DNA of 26,293 nt from CAWDLX01 sp046728155 (GCA_046728155.1 JBKPDY010000142.1:1-26293), one strand, 5' to 3'. Positions 15,237 through 23,529 are shown, numbered from the stretch's first letter. The notes: generated by a model from the sequence alone, not told the origin. Numbers and translations are program-made.

Positions 15237-16535
15237 TCAGTCGAGCAGCTGGTCGAGGTTGACTGCATTGGCCAGCGCCGCGTTGCCGGCGTCGTTGGGG
15301 TGGATGTGGTCCTTGGCAAGGTCCTCGAAGTCGGGACGCAGCGCCAGCGGGTCGGCCGGGTCGCGCAGCACGATATCGAAGTCGATGATCCCGTCGAAGT
15401 CGGTCGTCGTGCGCAGGTACGAGTTCACCGCGAGCCGGGTCGAGTCCAGTGCGGAGGTGTACACGACGGTACCGGTGAGACCCACCAGACCCTTCCACGG
15501 CCCCATCGTGCACACGAAGATCTTCAGGCCAGCCTGGTGCGCCAGCGCGCCGAGCTGCTCGAGCTGGCTGATGATCAGGTCGGCACTCGCGTGGGTGATC
15601 CAGATGTCGTTGATGCCCAACTCCACGATGACCGCGCGGACTCCGGTCTGGGACAGGACGTCCTCGGCGAAGCGGGCCGAGGCGTCGATGTTGAACTCGG
15701 GATGCTGGAAATCCCCGCCGTCGTAGCCCAGCCGGTTGCCGCCCACGCCGAGGTTGAGTACCCCAGGCGCGCGGCCGGGCGCGGCCGAGTTGAGCCGGGC
15801 GGCGAGGAAGTTGGTCCACCGGTGGTTGCTGTTGTTCGTCGAGCCGTTGCCGTCCGTGATCGAGTCACCCAGCACGGCGATCGCGCCGGCGCCCGAGCGG
15901 TTGAGCACGTCCAGGCCGCTGAGGAAGTACCAGCTGCGGAAGGTATGCGACAGGTTGGCCCCGCTCGGGGCGCCCGCGCTGTCGCCGGGCCCGATGTAGC
16001 TGGTGGCCCGGGAGAGGTTGTGCACCGTGGGCGGGCCGGTCTCGCCGGGCAGGTAGATACTGATCGCGACGTCGCCCAGAGACGGGATGTCCATCGCGAC
16101 GGGGTCGGTCAGCGCCGTACCGCCCGGCGGGATCGTCACCGATCGCTGCCCGTCAAAGGCCGCCTCGTGGAGGGATCCGGGCCGCACGTCGCCCGAGCCG
16201 GACTCCGGCAGCGGCAGCCCGATCGTGGCATGGCCGATGACGAGCGGCTTGGCGCCGAAGCGGTTGGACAGGCGGACGCGCGCCCGGCTCCCGCCGACGG
16301 AGGTGCGTACCACCATGCGTATGGTCTGGTCCTTGAAGCCGTAGATCGAGAGCGGCTCGGGCCAGCCGGACTGCGGGCTCGGCGCCGGGTGGACAGCCGT
16401 CGCCCAGGTCGCCACCCAGGCGTCGGGCCGGTCCGCATTCGCCTGGGAACGGGCCGTCGCGACCAGGGCGGTGGAGCCGATCGCCACGAGCGTGACCAGG
16501 GACAGGAGCAGCTGTCGCCGCCGCGAGCCATTCAT
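15237..16535 (-). CDS. Secreted SGNH hydrolase, 432 aa
   Basis: The N-terminus has basic residues (RRR) and a hydrophobic stretch, LLLSLVTLVAIGSTALVATA (about 9-28), ending near ATARSQA, so it is a Sec signal peptide. The mature protein has an N-terminal beta-rich region (about 40-210) and then an SGNH esterase domain with VLGDSITDGN (Ser225), LGVGGNRLG, ELGINDIW (Asn309) and DHIHPN (Asp409, His412). Two-domain secreted SGNH enzymes of this type act on cell-surface or plant-derived esters. The ATG at 16535 is preceded by GAGAGG. It is divergent from the MFS exporter gene. The 185-base gap between them (16536-16720) shows no confident promoter. A role in the metabolite pathway is not evident. 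Confidence 0.88.
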   Translation of the reverse strand: MNGSRRRQLLLSLVTLVAIGSTALVATARSQANADRPDAWVATWATAVHPAPSPQSGWPEPLSIYGFKDQTIRMVVRTSVGGSRARVRLSNRFGAKPLVIGHATIGLPLPESGSGDVRPGSLHEAAFDGQRSVTIPPGGTALTDPVAMDIPSLGDVAISIYLPGETGPPTVHNLSRATSYIGPGDSAGAPSGANLSHTFRSWYFLSGLDVLNRSGAGAIAVLGDSITDGNGSTNNSNHRWTNFLAARLNSAAPGRAPGVLNLGVGGNRLGYDGGDFQHPEFNIDASARFAEDVLSQTGVRAVIVELGINDIWITHASADLIISQLEQLGALAHQAGLKIFVCTMGPWKGLVGLTGTVVYTSALDSTRLAVNSYLRTTTDFDGIIDFDIVLRDPADPLALRPDFEDLAKDHIHPNDAGNAALANAVNLDQLLD

Positions 16536-16720
16536 CGCGAGTGGGCCTCTCGGTCTAAATAGGACTATCCAGCTTCATCGACGTGATCCATCGCGCCTCG
16601 TCGGGAGTCTAGGCCGCGTTCACCGCCGCGAACAGCCTCAATCCATCGGCCGTTGCGGGGTTTCCCGGCGCGCGCGGGGCGGTGGTAAGAAGAGTGGGCA
16701 ACCCGACCGCGGAGGACGCT

Positions 16721-18343
16721 GTGGCGCCAGAGCTCCCGGCCGCGCCGAGCGCATCGGCCCGGCGGTACAAAGTGGGCGTCACCGCGCTGCTGGTGGCCGA
16801 GGCGATCTCGACCATCGGCAGCCGGATGTCGTTCTTCGCCATCCCGTGGCTGGTCCTCGTCAACACGCACAGCCCCACCAAGGTGGGCCTGGTCGCCGCC
16901 GCCGAGCTGCTGCCGTACGTTCTCAGTGGCGTGCTGTCCGCCCCGCTGCAGGACCGACTGGGCAGCTGGCGCACGTCGATCATCGCGGACGGGGCGAGCG
17001 CAGTCGCCGTGGGGTTCATCGCGCTGGGCAGTTACGCACCGTTCGGCGCGTTCCTTGCCATCGTCGCGGTGGCCGGCGCGATCCGGGCGATGAGCGACCG
17101 CTCCAAGAACAACCTGCTCAAACCGCTGCTCGACGAGGGCGGTATCAACTACATCCGGGTGACGACCGCGTACGACGGCATCTCACGCACGTCCAACCTG
17201 ATCGGCGCCTCGGTGGCCGGTGTGGCCATCGCGACGCTCGGGTCGGTGGGCGCGGTCTGGCTCGACGCCGCCTCGTTCGCGGCGGCCCTGGCCGTCGTGC
17301 TGGCGCTGGTACCGAACCCGAAACCGGTACGCGCACCCGCCGTGGAGCCGGCCGCTGCCCAGCACAAGGAGTCGTACCTGCACTCGCTGCGCGTCGGGTT
17401 CGACCACTACCGCCGGGACCGGCTGCTCCGCGGCGTATCGAACAGCCTGTTCGTGACGAACCTTTTCACCCAGGCCATCGGAGTGGTGTTCATACCGCTG
17501 TGGGTGTTCACCGTGCTGCACTCGCCGGTCTCCCTCGGCTATGTCGCCTCCGCGTACGGCCTGGGTGCGATCCTCGGCGCGGCCCTCTTCACCACCATCG
17601 CGCCGCACCTGCCGAGGTACCCGAGCGTCGTCGTCGGGTACGTCCTGGGCGGCGCGCCCCGGCTCATCGTGCTGGCGCTGAGCGACAACCTCGCGTTGGT
17701 TGTGGCGGTGACGTTCGTCGGCGGGGTGGCCATGTGCGCGGTGAACCCGGCCATTCACGCGATGATGTACCGACGGATTCCACCCCACCTGCTGGCCAGA
17801 GTGGCCGGCATCAGCATCGCGGTGATGTTCGGCGGCCTGCCGCTGGGCCCGCTCATCGCCGGCATCACCGTGCAGGGCATCGGCTACACGAACGCCGCCC
17901 TGCTGCTCGGGGTCGTGTACCTCGTGAGCACGCTCGTGCCGGTGTTCCGCTACCACACATGGCGCGAGCTCAACGACACGACGATGAGGCCGACGGCCGA
18001 GCACGCCAAACTGCCGCTGACCTACGCGCTGGCCCGTCGCGTCCTTGGCCTGCGGGTCACCCTGCGGTACGCCGCCGGCCGGTGGCGGGTAGACGCACGT
18101 GCTGGCGCACGCGTGCTCGCGCACGGGCAAGCGGTCGAGCCCAAGCTGGCCGTGGAAGGCCTGTCGCAGCTCACGGTGCCCGCGGTGCACCTCGCCGTAC
18201 GCGAGGCCCTGAGTGGTGACCGGGATCGAGTCGAACAGCGAGCGCACGACCTGCGGCAGGAGCTGGCGGTACTGCAGGCCGCGCTCGGCGCAGCAGCGAC
18301 AGGGCTGCGCGGGCGCTTCACCGTCACCGATCCGCCCCGCTGA
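16721..18343 (+). CDS. MFS exporter with C-terminal soluble extension, 540 aa
   Basis: A twelve-helix-type major facilitator: multiple hydrophobic segments between about residues 20 and 410, with MFS-like short loops such as SAPLQDRLGSWRTSI. It is probably a drug/proton antiporter for export. The GTG at 16721 is chosen because GGAGGA at 16711-16716 is ideally spaced; the frame also allows a GTG at 16682. After the last helix and the motif YHTWRELN, about 110 cytosolic residues follow (roughly 430-540), including VTLRYAAGRWRVDARAG and a helical stretch rich in Arg/Glu/Leu that may form a coiled coil. The same extension is found on the second exporter at 19243-20817. The gene probably forms a pair with the thioesterase-like gene downstream. 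Confidence 0.85.
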   Translation: MAPELPAAPSASARRYKVGVTALLVAEAISTIGSRMSFFAIPWLVLVNTHSPTKVGLVAAAELLPYVLSGVLSAPLQDRLGSWRTSIIADGASAVAVGFIALGSYAPFGAFLAIVAVAGAIRAMSDRSKNNLLKPLLDEGGINYIRVTTAYDGISRTSNLIGASVAGVAIATLGSVGAVWLDAASFAAALAVVLALVPNPKPVRAPAVEPAAAQHKESYLHSLRVGFDHYRRDRLLRGVSNSLFVTNLFTQAIGVVFIPLWVFTVLHSPVSLGYVASAYGLGAILGAALFTTIAPHLPRYPSVVVGYVLGGAPRLIVLALSDNLALVVAVTFVGGVAMCAVNPAIHAMMYRRIPPHLLARVAGISIAVMFGGLPLGPLIAGITVQGIGYTNAALLLGVVYLVSTLVPVFRYHTWRELNDTTMRPTAEHAKLPLTYALARRVLGLRVTLRYAAGRWRVDARAGARVLAHGQAVEPKLAVEGLSQLTVPAVHLAVREALSGDRDRVEQRAHDLRQELAVLQAALGAAATGLRGRFTVTDPPR

Positions 18344-18394
18344 GCCGGTAGCGGTCGCTCCCCAGCGGTGTATCGGGCCCCGGCCGCCGACCGC

Positions 18395-18400
18395 CATAAT
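18395..18400 (+). promoter_or_regulatory. Possible -10 box for a leaderless thioesterase-like gene
   Basis: CATAAT lies six bases before the ATG at 18407, a distance typical of leaderless actinobacterial transcripts, and no ribosome binding site is seen. The -35 region is not convincing, and co-transcription from the exporter gene 63 bases upstream is an alternative. Confidence 0.25.
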
Positions 18401-18406
18401 GACCGG

Positions 18407-19234
18407 ATGCCGCCGGCGTTCTATGAACCGACCGACGACCCCGCCCGGTTCATCGGTACGGGCCGGTGCGCGGGCTCATGGTCGCCGAACCTTCAGCACG
18501 GTGGTCCTCCAGCCGCTCTGCTGGGACGCGCCATAGAACGGTTGTCTTCGTCGATCGAGGGACCGACCCAGGTGGGCCGGTTCACTGCCGAGATTCTCGG
18601 GCCGGTACCGGTGGGCGAGGTCGCGGTAACGGCCTCGATCAGCCGTCCGGGCCGCCGCGTCGAACTGGTCGAGGCGCACCTCGTCGCTGACGGCCGTACC
18701 GCGATGTCGGCACGCGCATGGCGGATGCGGGTACAGCCGATGGAGCTGCCGGTTCCGGCCGGGGTCATCCCCGTGTACGACGAGCTGCCCGGGTTCCCCA
18801 AAGGCGAAGTCGAGCTGCCGCCGATGCCCGACCGGGCCGACACGTTCCGGCTGCCGATGTGGAACACCGGCTACGCCGACTCGGTCGAGTGGCGCTTCGT
18901 CACCGGCGGCGAGGAGGGCAACTCGCCGGCCACGGTATGGGCCCGGCCCCGGGTCGACCTGGTAGCGGGCGAGTCGGCGACACCGCTGAGCCGCCTGCTC
19001 GTGCTCGCCGACACGGGCAACGGCCTGAGCCGCATCCTCGACGTGGACACGTGGTGGTTCATCAACACGGAACTGACCGTGCACCTGCACCGGCAGCCGG
19101 CCGGCGACTGGTTCCTGCTGGCCGCCAGGTCCACTATGGAGGCGAGCGGCAACGGCCTCACCGAGACCGAACTGTACGACCAGCGGGGCCGGGTCGGCCG
19201 CGCGGCGCAAGCTCTGCTGGTGGGCCGGCGCTGA
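18407..19234 (+). CDS. Acyl-CoA thioesterase-like double hot-dog protein, 275 aa
   Basis: The protein has the layout of the TesB-like/4HBT_3 thioesterase superfamily: a first hot-dog region with HGGPPAALLGRAIER (31-45) and ASISRPGRRVELVEAHL (76-92), a linker around 115-150, and a second region ending in NTELTVHLHRQPAGDWFLL and the C-terminal TELYDQRGRVGRAAQALLV. It would hydrolyse acyl-CoA or bind acyl thioesters. It starts 63 bases after the exporter gene and ends 8 bases before the convergent second exporter. With the acyl-CoA ligase on the facing pair, it suggests a small acyl-thioester module. The exact substrate is unknown. Confidence 0.75.
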   Translation: MPPAFYEPTDDPARFIGTGRCAGSWSPNLQHGGPPAALLGRAIERLSSSIEGPTQVGRFTAEILGPVPVGEVAVTASISRPGRRVELVEAHLVADGRTAMSARAWRMRVQPMELPVPAGVIPVYDELPGFPKGEVELPPMPDRADTFRLPMWNTGYADSVEWRFVTGGEEGNSPATVWARPRVDLVAGESATPLSRLLVLADTGNGLSRILDVDTWWFINTELTVHLHRQPAGDWFLLAARSTMEASGNGLTETELYDQRGRVGRAAQALLVGRR

Positions 19235-19242
19235 GGGAGTGG

Positions 19243-20817
19243 CTAGACGGGTTTGCCGCCGTCGCTGAGGTCCACCATCTCGGTCAGCCCGTTGAGCTTG
19301 GCCTCGAGCTCGGCCAGCTCGGTACGTAGCCGCTCGACCTGCCGGCCGGCCTCGGTCCGGTCCGTCGTCAGCGCCTGCCCGACCCGGTCGGTCAGCGCCG
19401 GCACGTCCAGCAGGGCCAGCATGTTCAGGGCCTCAGCCGAGTTGACCAGGTACCGTGTGCCCATCAGCGCCCGGCCCTTGCGCACCTCGACCAGCCACTG
19501 CCCGTCCGCGTAGCCGAGGGTTACCGACAACCGGGCTGAGAGCTTCGGGGTCCGCCGCAGCAACGTGACCGGCCGGTCCAGCCGCGGCGTCAGCTCCTGC
19601 CACGTGCGGTACCAGATGACCGGGATGAGCATGGCCAGGAGGTAGCAGCCGGCGGCGGCGGCGATGGAGGCGATGAGCGAGGCGTGCAGCGCGACCCAAG
19701 CGGCGGCGAAGGCTCCGAGCGGTATGCCGAGGACCGCCGCGCCGGCCGCCAGGGCACCCGTGCGGGCGCGCATCGCGGCCGGTACAACGGGCGTCAGCTT
19801 GAGGCCTGGGATCGGCGTCACCGACGCCATGGCCAGGCCGGCCACCAGCGCGACGACGAGTACCAGCAGCTGGGCCGGGAACATTCCGGCGGTTAGGGCC
19901 ACTACCCCGCCGCCGGCGAGGTAGCCCATGGCGAGGAGCAGGTACCGCACCGGCTGGCCCGCGTACGCCGTGAAGACCACTCCGCCGCCGAGTGCCCCGA
20001 GGACGAAGGCACCGCTGACCACCCCGAGCGCGTCGGGCGCGTCCGCTGCGGGGAGCACATCGCGGGCCCATGCTCCGACCAGTATCACTGCGCCCGCCAA
20101 CGCGAGCAGCCCGCTCGCGAACAGGACCACGGCGAGCCGCCGGGCCAGCGGCGGCTCCACGAGCGCGCCGGTTGGCTGGTCGAACAGCTGCTGGTCCATG
20201 GTCTCCAGCGGGATCGGGGCGGCCAGTACAACCCCGAGGGCGGCGAGGACAAACACCATCGCGATCAGCCAAAGGGCGCCCAAGGTACCGAGCCAGGAGA
20301 CGGCCACCCCGGCGGCCGCACCGACCGCCAGCATCGCCAGCCCAAGCAGGCTCTCCCGCGGTGGCGCGTTGGCGTCCTGCCCGTCCTCCGGGTGCAGGGT
20401 CGAGGTCGCGGCGCCGGACAGTACATTCTTGGCCACGTCGCTCGCCGCCCTGAGCGCCCCGAGGATGGCGACGAGGATCGGCAGGACGACGACGCTGGTA
20501 GTGAACAAGGTGGCGATCGCGAGCGCCAGGGCGCTGGCGAGATCGGCGGCGACCGATACCCGTCCGGGTTCCACCCGGTCCAACAGGCGCAGCGCGAGCG
20601 GAAGGGCGACCAGATAGGCGATCGCCTGCGCACTGACTACCAGCCCCACCCGCGTCCAGCCCGGCGCCTCGACCAGCAGCACCCAGGCGACGGCGACGAA
20701 CGACAGTCTGGTGGCGAGGCTGGAGATCGCCTCCGTGGCCCGCCAGCCCCGCGGCACCGCCGGTTGGGCCGGTTCGCCCATGGGCGGACGCTCCACTGTG
20801 GAAGTCAGCTCGGTCAT
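19243..20817 (-). CDS. MFS exporter 2 with the same C-terminal extension, 524 aa
   Basis: A second major facilitator with about twelve hydrophobic helices between residues 30 and 405. It ends the membrane part with IWYRTWQELTPRL, close to the HTWREL of the exporter at 16721. The C-terminal domain (about 430-512) repeats the partner's pattern: VTLGYADGQWLVEVRKGRAL, DVPALTDRVGQALT and a charged helix RQVERLRTELAELEAKL. Identity in the membrane region is lower. The ATG overlaps the stop of the upstream acyl-CoA ligase (ATGA), so the two are coupled. Export of the cluster product or of a lipid-like acyl compound is the likely role. The two exporters may form a heterodimer, which is inference. Confidence 0.85.
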   Translation of the reverse strand: MTELTSTVERPPMGEPAQPAVPRGWRATEAISSLATRLSFVAVAWVLLVEAPGWTRVGLVVSAQAIAYLVALPLALRLLDRVEPGRVSVAADLASALALAIATLFTTSVVVLPILVAILGALRAASDVAKNVLSGAATSTLHPEDGQDANAPPRESLLGLAMLAVGAAAGVAVSWLGTLGALWLIAMVFVLAALGVVLAAPIPLETMDQQLFDQPTGALVEPPLARRLAVVLFASGLLALAGAVILVGAWARDVLPAADAPDALGVVSGAFVLGALGGGVVFTAYAGQPVRYLLLAMGYLAGGGVVALTAGMFPAQLLVLVVALVAGLAMASVTPIPGLKLTPVVPAAMRARTGALAAGAAVLGIPLGAFAAAWVALHASLIASIAAAAGCYLLAMLIPVIWYRTWQELTPRLDRPVTLLRRTPKLSARLSVTLGYADGQWLVEVRKGRALMGTRYLVNSAEALNMLALLDVPALTDRVGQALTTDRTEAGRQVERLRTELAELEAKLNGLTEMVDLSDGGKPV

Positions 20818-22379
20818 AGCGCGCTCGCGGCTGCCGTCCGCTCGTCAGCGCGGGCCAGGTGGCGGGCCCTTAGCTGCTTCTTGTCGACCTTCCCGCTCTC
20901 GGTCAGCGGGAACGAGCCGATGAACTCGACCTCGCGCGGCGACCACAGCTCGTTGAGCTGCTCCACGACGAGCTGCCGGAGCTCGTCCTCGGTCACCGTG
21001 GCGTCGGGCGACCGGATCACATAGGCGTGTATGGCCTCCCCGAGCAGCTCGTCCGGCACCCCGATGACTGCCGCCTGGCGCACCTCAGGGTGCCCGTTCA
21101 GCGCGTCCTCGATCGGACGGCAGTAAATGTTCTGGCTACCCAGATCGGTCAGGATCATGTCGTTGAGGCGATCGACGATGTACAAGTAGCCATCGGCGTC
21201 GAGCCGGCCGGCATCGCCGGTCCGCAACCATCCGTCGACCAGCCGGCCGGCGATCTCCTCCGGTGCGCCGAAGTACCCCTCGGTCAGCAGGTCGCTGGCC
21301 ACGCAGATCTCGCCGATCTCGCCGGCCGGTAGCACGACCCCGGCCGGGTCCCGGATCTCCAGGCGTACGTCGCCCCACGGCCGGCCGCAGGACGCGAGCC
21401 GCTCGGGGTGCGCGCGGTGGTGGGCGAGGTTCGGCAGCGCCGTGATGAACGGCAGCTCGCCCATGCCGTATACGACATTGAGCGCCTCGCCGAAGCGATC
21501 GATCGCCTGGCTGAGCCGTGCCGGCGCGGCCGGGGCCGCGGAGACCGTGACCTGATAGAGGCTACTGAGATCGGTGTCGGCCAGCCGCGCGTCGTCCAGC
21601 AACTGATAGAGGGACGGCGGGGCAAGGTTGATGCTTGTGATGCGTTCGGCGGCGATGGCGTCGAGGAAGACACTGATGTCCCAGCCGGACTGGAACACGA
21701 CCGTTCCGCCACTGACCCATGTCAGTATCGCGGCTGCCTGGCCGCCCGAATGCCACGTCCCGGAGGGAAGCAGGTGGCGGATGGGCCGGTCCGGCGGCTG
21801 GTAGAACGCCGCCACGGTGGGGATGGTGCGGTAGAACCGTTCGCCGTGCTGGACCAGCTTGGGAGTGCCGGTCGTGCCGCTGGTCTGGAACAGCGTGACG
21901 GGTTCGACGCCGACACCCTCGGGGTCGAACGGCAGCTCGGTCACGGCGGGCGCGTCGTTCAGATCCGGACCTATCCCACCGGGGCCGATGCACAGGGTCG
22001 GCAGCGGTGCGGCCGCCTCCGCCAGTTCCCTGCCCAGCTCGGCCGCGATCGCGACCTCGTACACGAACGCGTCCGCGTGAACGAAGGCCACGACATCGCG
22101 CAGGAACGCCGGCGCCATGGTCTTGCCCATGAACACGGTACGGCAGCCGAGCAGATGCGCTCCGAACAGAACGAAGTACGACTCGGGCGGGTTGGAGACC
22201 AGAATGGCGACGGTCATGCCCGGCTGGATCCCGTGATGCCAAAGGGCCGCGGCGGTGTCCCGGATGCGCGCCCGCAGGTCGGCGAAGCTGTACCGGCGCC
22301 CGTCGGCGGCGACGATGGCCTCGGCGTCGTCGTACCCGGCGAAGACCTCGAGCGCGTGCCGCACGTAGTTTTCCGCCAC
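20814..22379 (-). CDS. Acyl-CoA synthetase / AMP-dependent ligase, 521 aa
   Basis: A canonical ANL enzyme. The P-loop TSGTTGTPKLV (166-176) is intact, VVYGMGE is the A5-type motif, WLRTGDAGRLDADGYLYIVDR carries the Asp and Arg residues that bind ATP and the hinge, and the C-terminal LTESGKVDKKQLR supplies the catalytic Lys (about 497). It should make acyl-CoA or acyl-ACP from a carboxylic acid. The GTG at 22379 is chosen because GAGGTGA lies five bases upstream; a GTG at 22388 is also in frame with a poorer site. It is coupled to the exporter downstream. Unlike the ligase at 4709, it has no altered active-site residues. Confidence 0.88.
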   Translation of the reverse strand: MAENYVRHALEVFAGYDDAEAIVAADGRRYSFADLRARIRDTAAALWHHGIQPGMTVAILVSNPPESYFVLFGAHLLGCRTVFMGKTMAPAFLRDVVAFVHADAFVYEVAIAAELGRELAEAAAPLPTLCIGPGGIGPDLNDAPAVTELPFDPEGVGVEPVTLFQTSGTTGTPKLVQHGERFYRTIPTVAAFYQPPDRPIRHLLPSGTWHSGGQAAAILTWVSGGTVVFQSGWDISVFLDAIAAERITSINLAPPSLYQLLDDARLADTDLSSLYQVTVSAAPAAPARLSQAIDRFGEALNVVYGMGELPFITALPNLAHHRAHPERLASCGRPWGDVRLEIRDPAGVVLPAGEIGEICVASDLLTEGYFGAPEEIAGRLVDGWLRTGDAGRLDADGYLYIVDRLNDMILTDLGSQNIYCRPIEDALNGHPEVRQAAVIGVPDELLGEAIHAYVIRSPDATVTEDELRQLVVEQLNELWSPREVEFIGSFPLTESGKVDKKQLRARHLARADERTAAASAL

Positions 22380-22488
22380 CGTGGTCACCTCGTTTCCGTC
22401 GCGATGCCCCCGGGCCGGAGGCGCACGCCCCCCCGCCGCTATGGCAGGACCATACCCGCAGGGGTCCGACAGCGGCTACCGCCAATCG

Positions 22489-22620
22489 TCAGCCCCGCGG
22501 GGTCCAGTCCAGCGGGCGGCCCAGGTAGCCCATCAGCCGCCGGTACGCGGTCGCGTCCCGGGTACGGGCACCCGTCGCGGACCGCGTCGGCCTCGCTTGT
22601 CTATCCGCCAACCAGACCCA
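22489..22620 (-). pseudogene. Frameshifted C-terminal remnant of a TIGR03086-family gene
   Basis: Leftward, one frame encodes RDATAYRRLMGYLGRPLDW and a stop at 22489, which matches the C-terminus of the gene at 14596 (DDATAGQRLMGFLGRPPGW). Just upstream, the conserved VPVP is found only in another frame. Restoring a single missing base after CCCGG (near 22557-22561) would join the two. The N-terminal part cannot be recognised upstream of about 22620. It is a decayed gene of a family also present intact in this window. Confidence 0.55.
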
Positions 22621-22765
22621 GCGAGTGTTGAACCGCCGTGTCACCTCGACGAACACGCTGCGCCTGCTCAACCCACTGCAGCAGGCGGTCGACCCGGGAA
22701 GAACACCGAGCGCAGCGCCAGGGTCCTCCGCCGTGTGGCTCATACCCGGCCGATAGCTCGGCAGG

Positions 22766-22777
22766 AATCGACTCAAT
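22766..22777. repeat. AATCGACTCAAT direct repeat, copy 1
   Basis: An exact 12-base match to 22836-22847, 70 bases apart, upstream of the arsenic operon promoter. It may be an operator for the ArsR fusion. Confidence 0.45.
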
Positions 22778-22809
22778 CTGATCCGAATTCGGTCGAGACC
22801 CGGCGCCAT

Positions 22810-22838
22810 TTGACCGGGAACACTGACTCAGCGATAAT
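22810..22838 (+). promoter_or_regulatory. Promoter of the arsenic operon, leaderless
   Basis: TTGACC at 22810-22815, a 17-base spacer and GATAAT at 22833-22838 form a near-consensus sigma-A-type promoter. The ATG of the ArsR fusion lies 7 bases after the -10 box, so transcription should begin at or next to the start codon. No ribosome binding site exists upstream, which fits a leaderless mRNA. Confidence 0.7.
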
Positions 22839-22847
22839 CGACTCAAT
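22836..22847. repeat. AATCGACTCAAT direct repeat, copy 2, overlapping the start codon
   Basis: This copy runs from within the -10 box to the second base of the ATG. A repressor bound here would cover both the transcription and translation start, which suits autoregulation by the ArsR protein it precedes. Confidence 0.45.
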
Positions 22848-23529
22848 GGTTTCTGATCTAACTACGGTTGAGGCGCGTGCGCGGGTACACGCGGCGTTGG
22901 GCGATGCAACACGCTTGGCCATTGTGGATCTCTTGGTGGTCGGCGATAGCTCGTCCGGCGAGATCGGTGCTCTGTTGGGTATGCCGACGAATCTGGTGGC
23001 GCACCACCTTGGTGTGCTGGAGTCGGCTGGGCTGATTCGACGGACTCGGTCTGAGGGGGATCGGCGCCGAAGCTACGTGCAACTGGTGGCGGCCAGCCTG
23101 TCCGGCTTGGTTCACCCGCAGCTGAGCCGGCCGCCTCGCGTGGTGTTCGTTTGCACCCACAATTCGGCGCGGTCACAACTGGCGGCGGCGTTGCTACGGC
23201 CGCGGTCTTCGGTCCCGATTGCCTCGGCCGGTACCGCACCGGCGCAGCGGGTGCATCCTCGGGCGGTACGGGTGGCCCGTCGCCATGGTGTCGACCTCGC
23301 CAAGGTCCGTCCGGTTCATGTTGATGACGTGCTGAGGTCTGATGACTTACTGATTTCGGTGTGCGACCGGGCGCACGAGCACATCACGGCCGCTCGGCCC
23401 GGTCTGCATTGGTCGGTGCCGGACCCCGCCCTGGTCGACACCGACGGCGCGTTTGAAAAGGCCTATGTCGACCTCGCTGCGCGGGTTGAGCGCCTGGTGC
23501 CTGTATTGGAGGGATCTGGTCATGGCTGA
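22846..23529 (+). CDS. arsR: ArsR-type repressor fused to a low-molecular-weight phosphatase/arsenate reductase domain, 227 aa
   Basis: The N-terminus (1-90) is a winged helix of the ArsR family: ALGDATRLAIVDLLVVG, then the recognition helix PTNLVAHHLGVLESAGLI and the wing TRSEGDRRRSYVQL. The C-terminus (97-227) is a low-molecular-weight tyrosine-phosphatase-like domain with the P-loop CTHNSARS (Cys103, Arg109) and VPDP (191-194). The recognition region has no ELCVCDL-type cysteine pair; the only cysteines are Cys103 and Cys173, so sensing may go through the fused domain. The ATG at 22846 is chosen because the promoter ends 7 bases before it. The frame is open upstream, but that stretch lacks family content. 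It overlaps arsC by 8 bases. Confidence 0.88.
   Translation: MVSDLTTVEARARVHAALGDATRLAIVDLLVVGDSSSGEIGALLGMPTNLVAHHLGVLESAGLIRRTRSEGDRRRSYVQLVAASLSGLVHPQLSRPPRVVFVCTHNSARSQLAAALLRPRSSVPIASAGTAPAQRVHPRAVRVARRHGVDLAKVRPVHVDDVLRSDDLLISVCDRAHEHITAARPGLHWSVPDPALVDTDGAFEKAYVDLAARVERLVPVLEGSGHG

Noticed and set aside
15018..16562. Rightward open frame of 514 codons antisense to the secreted SGNH hydrolase
   Set aside because: The SGNH gene has a signal peptide and all four catalytic blocks; the opposite frame has no recognisable domain and is explained by codon bias.
16471..18219. Rightward 582-codon frame over the first exporter
   Set aside because: Very Arg-rich and low in hydrophobic segments; it is a frame shadow of the MFS gene.
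22621..22809. Upstream part of the leftward frame ending at 22489
   Set aside because: The peptide before the TIGR03086-like C-terminus has no family similarity I can recognise, so the whole frame is not called a gene.
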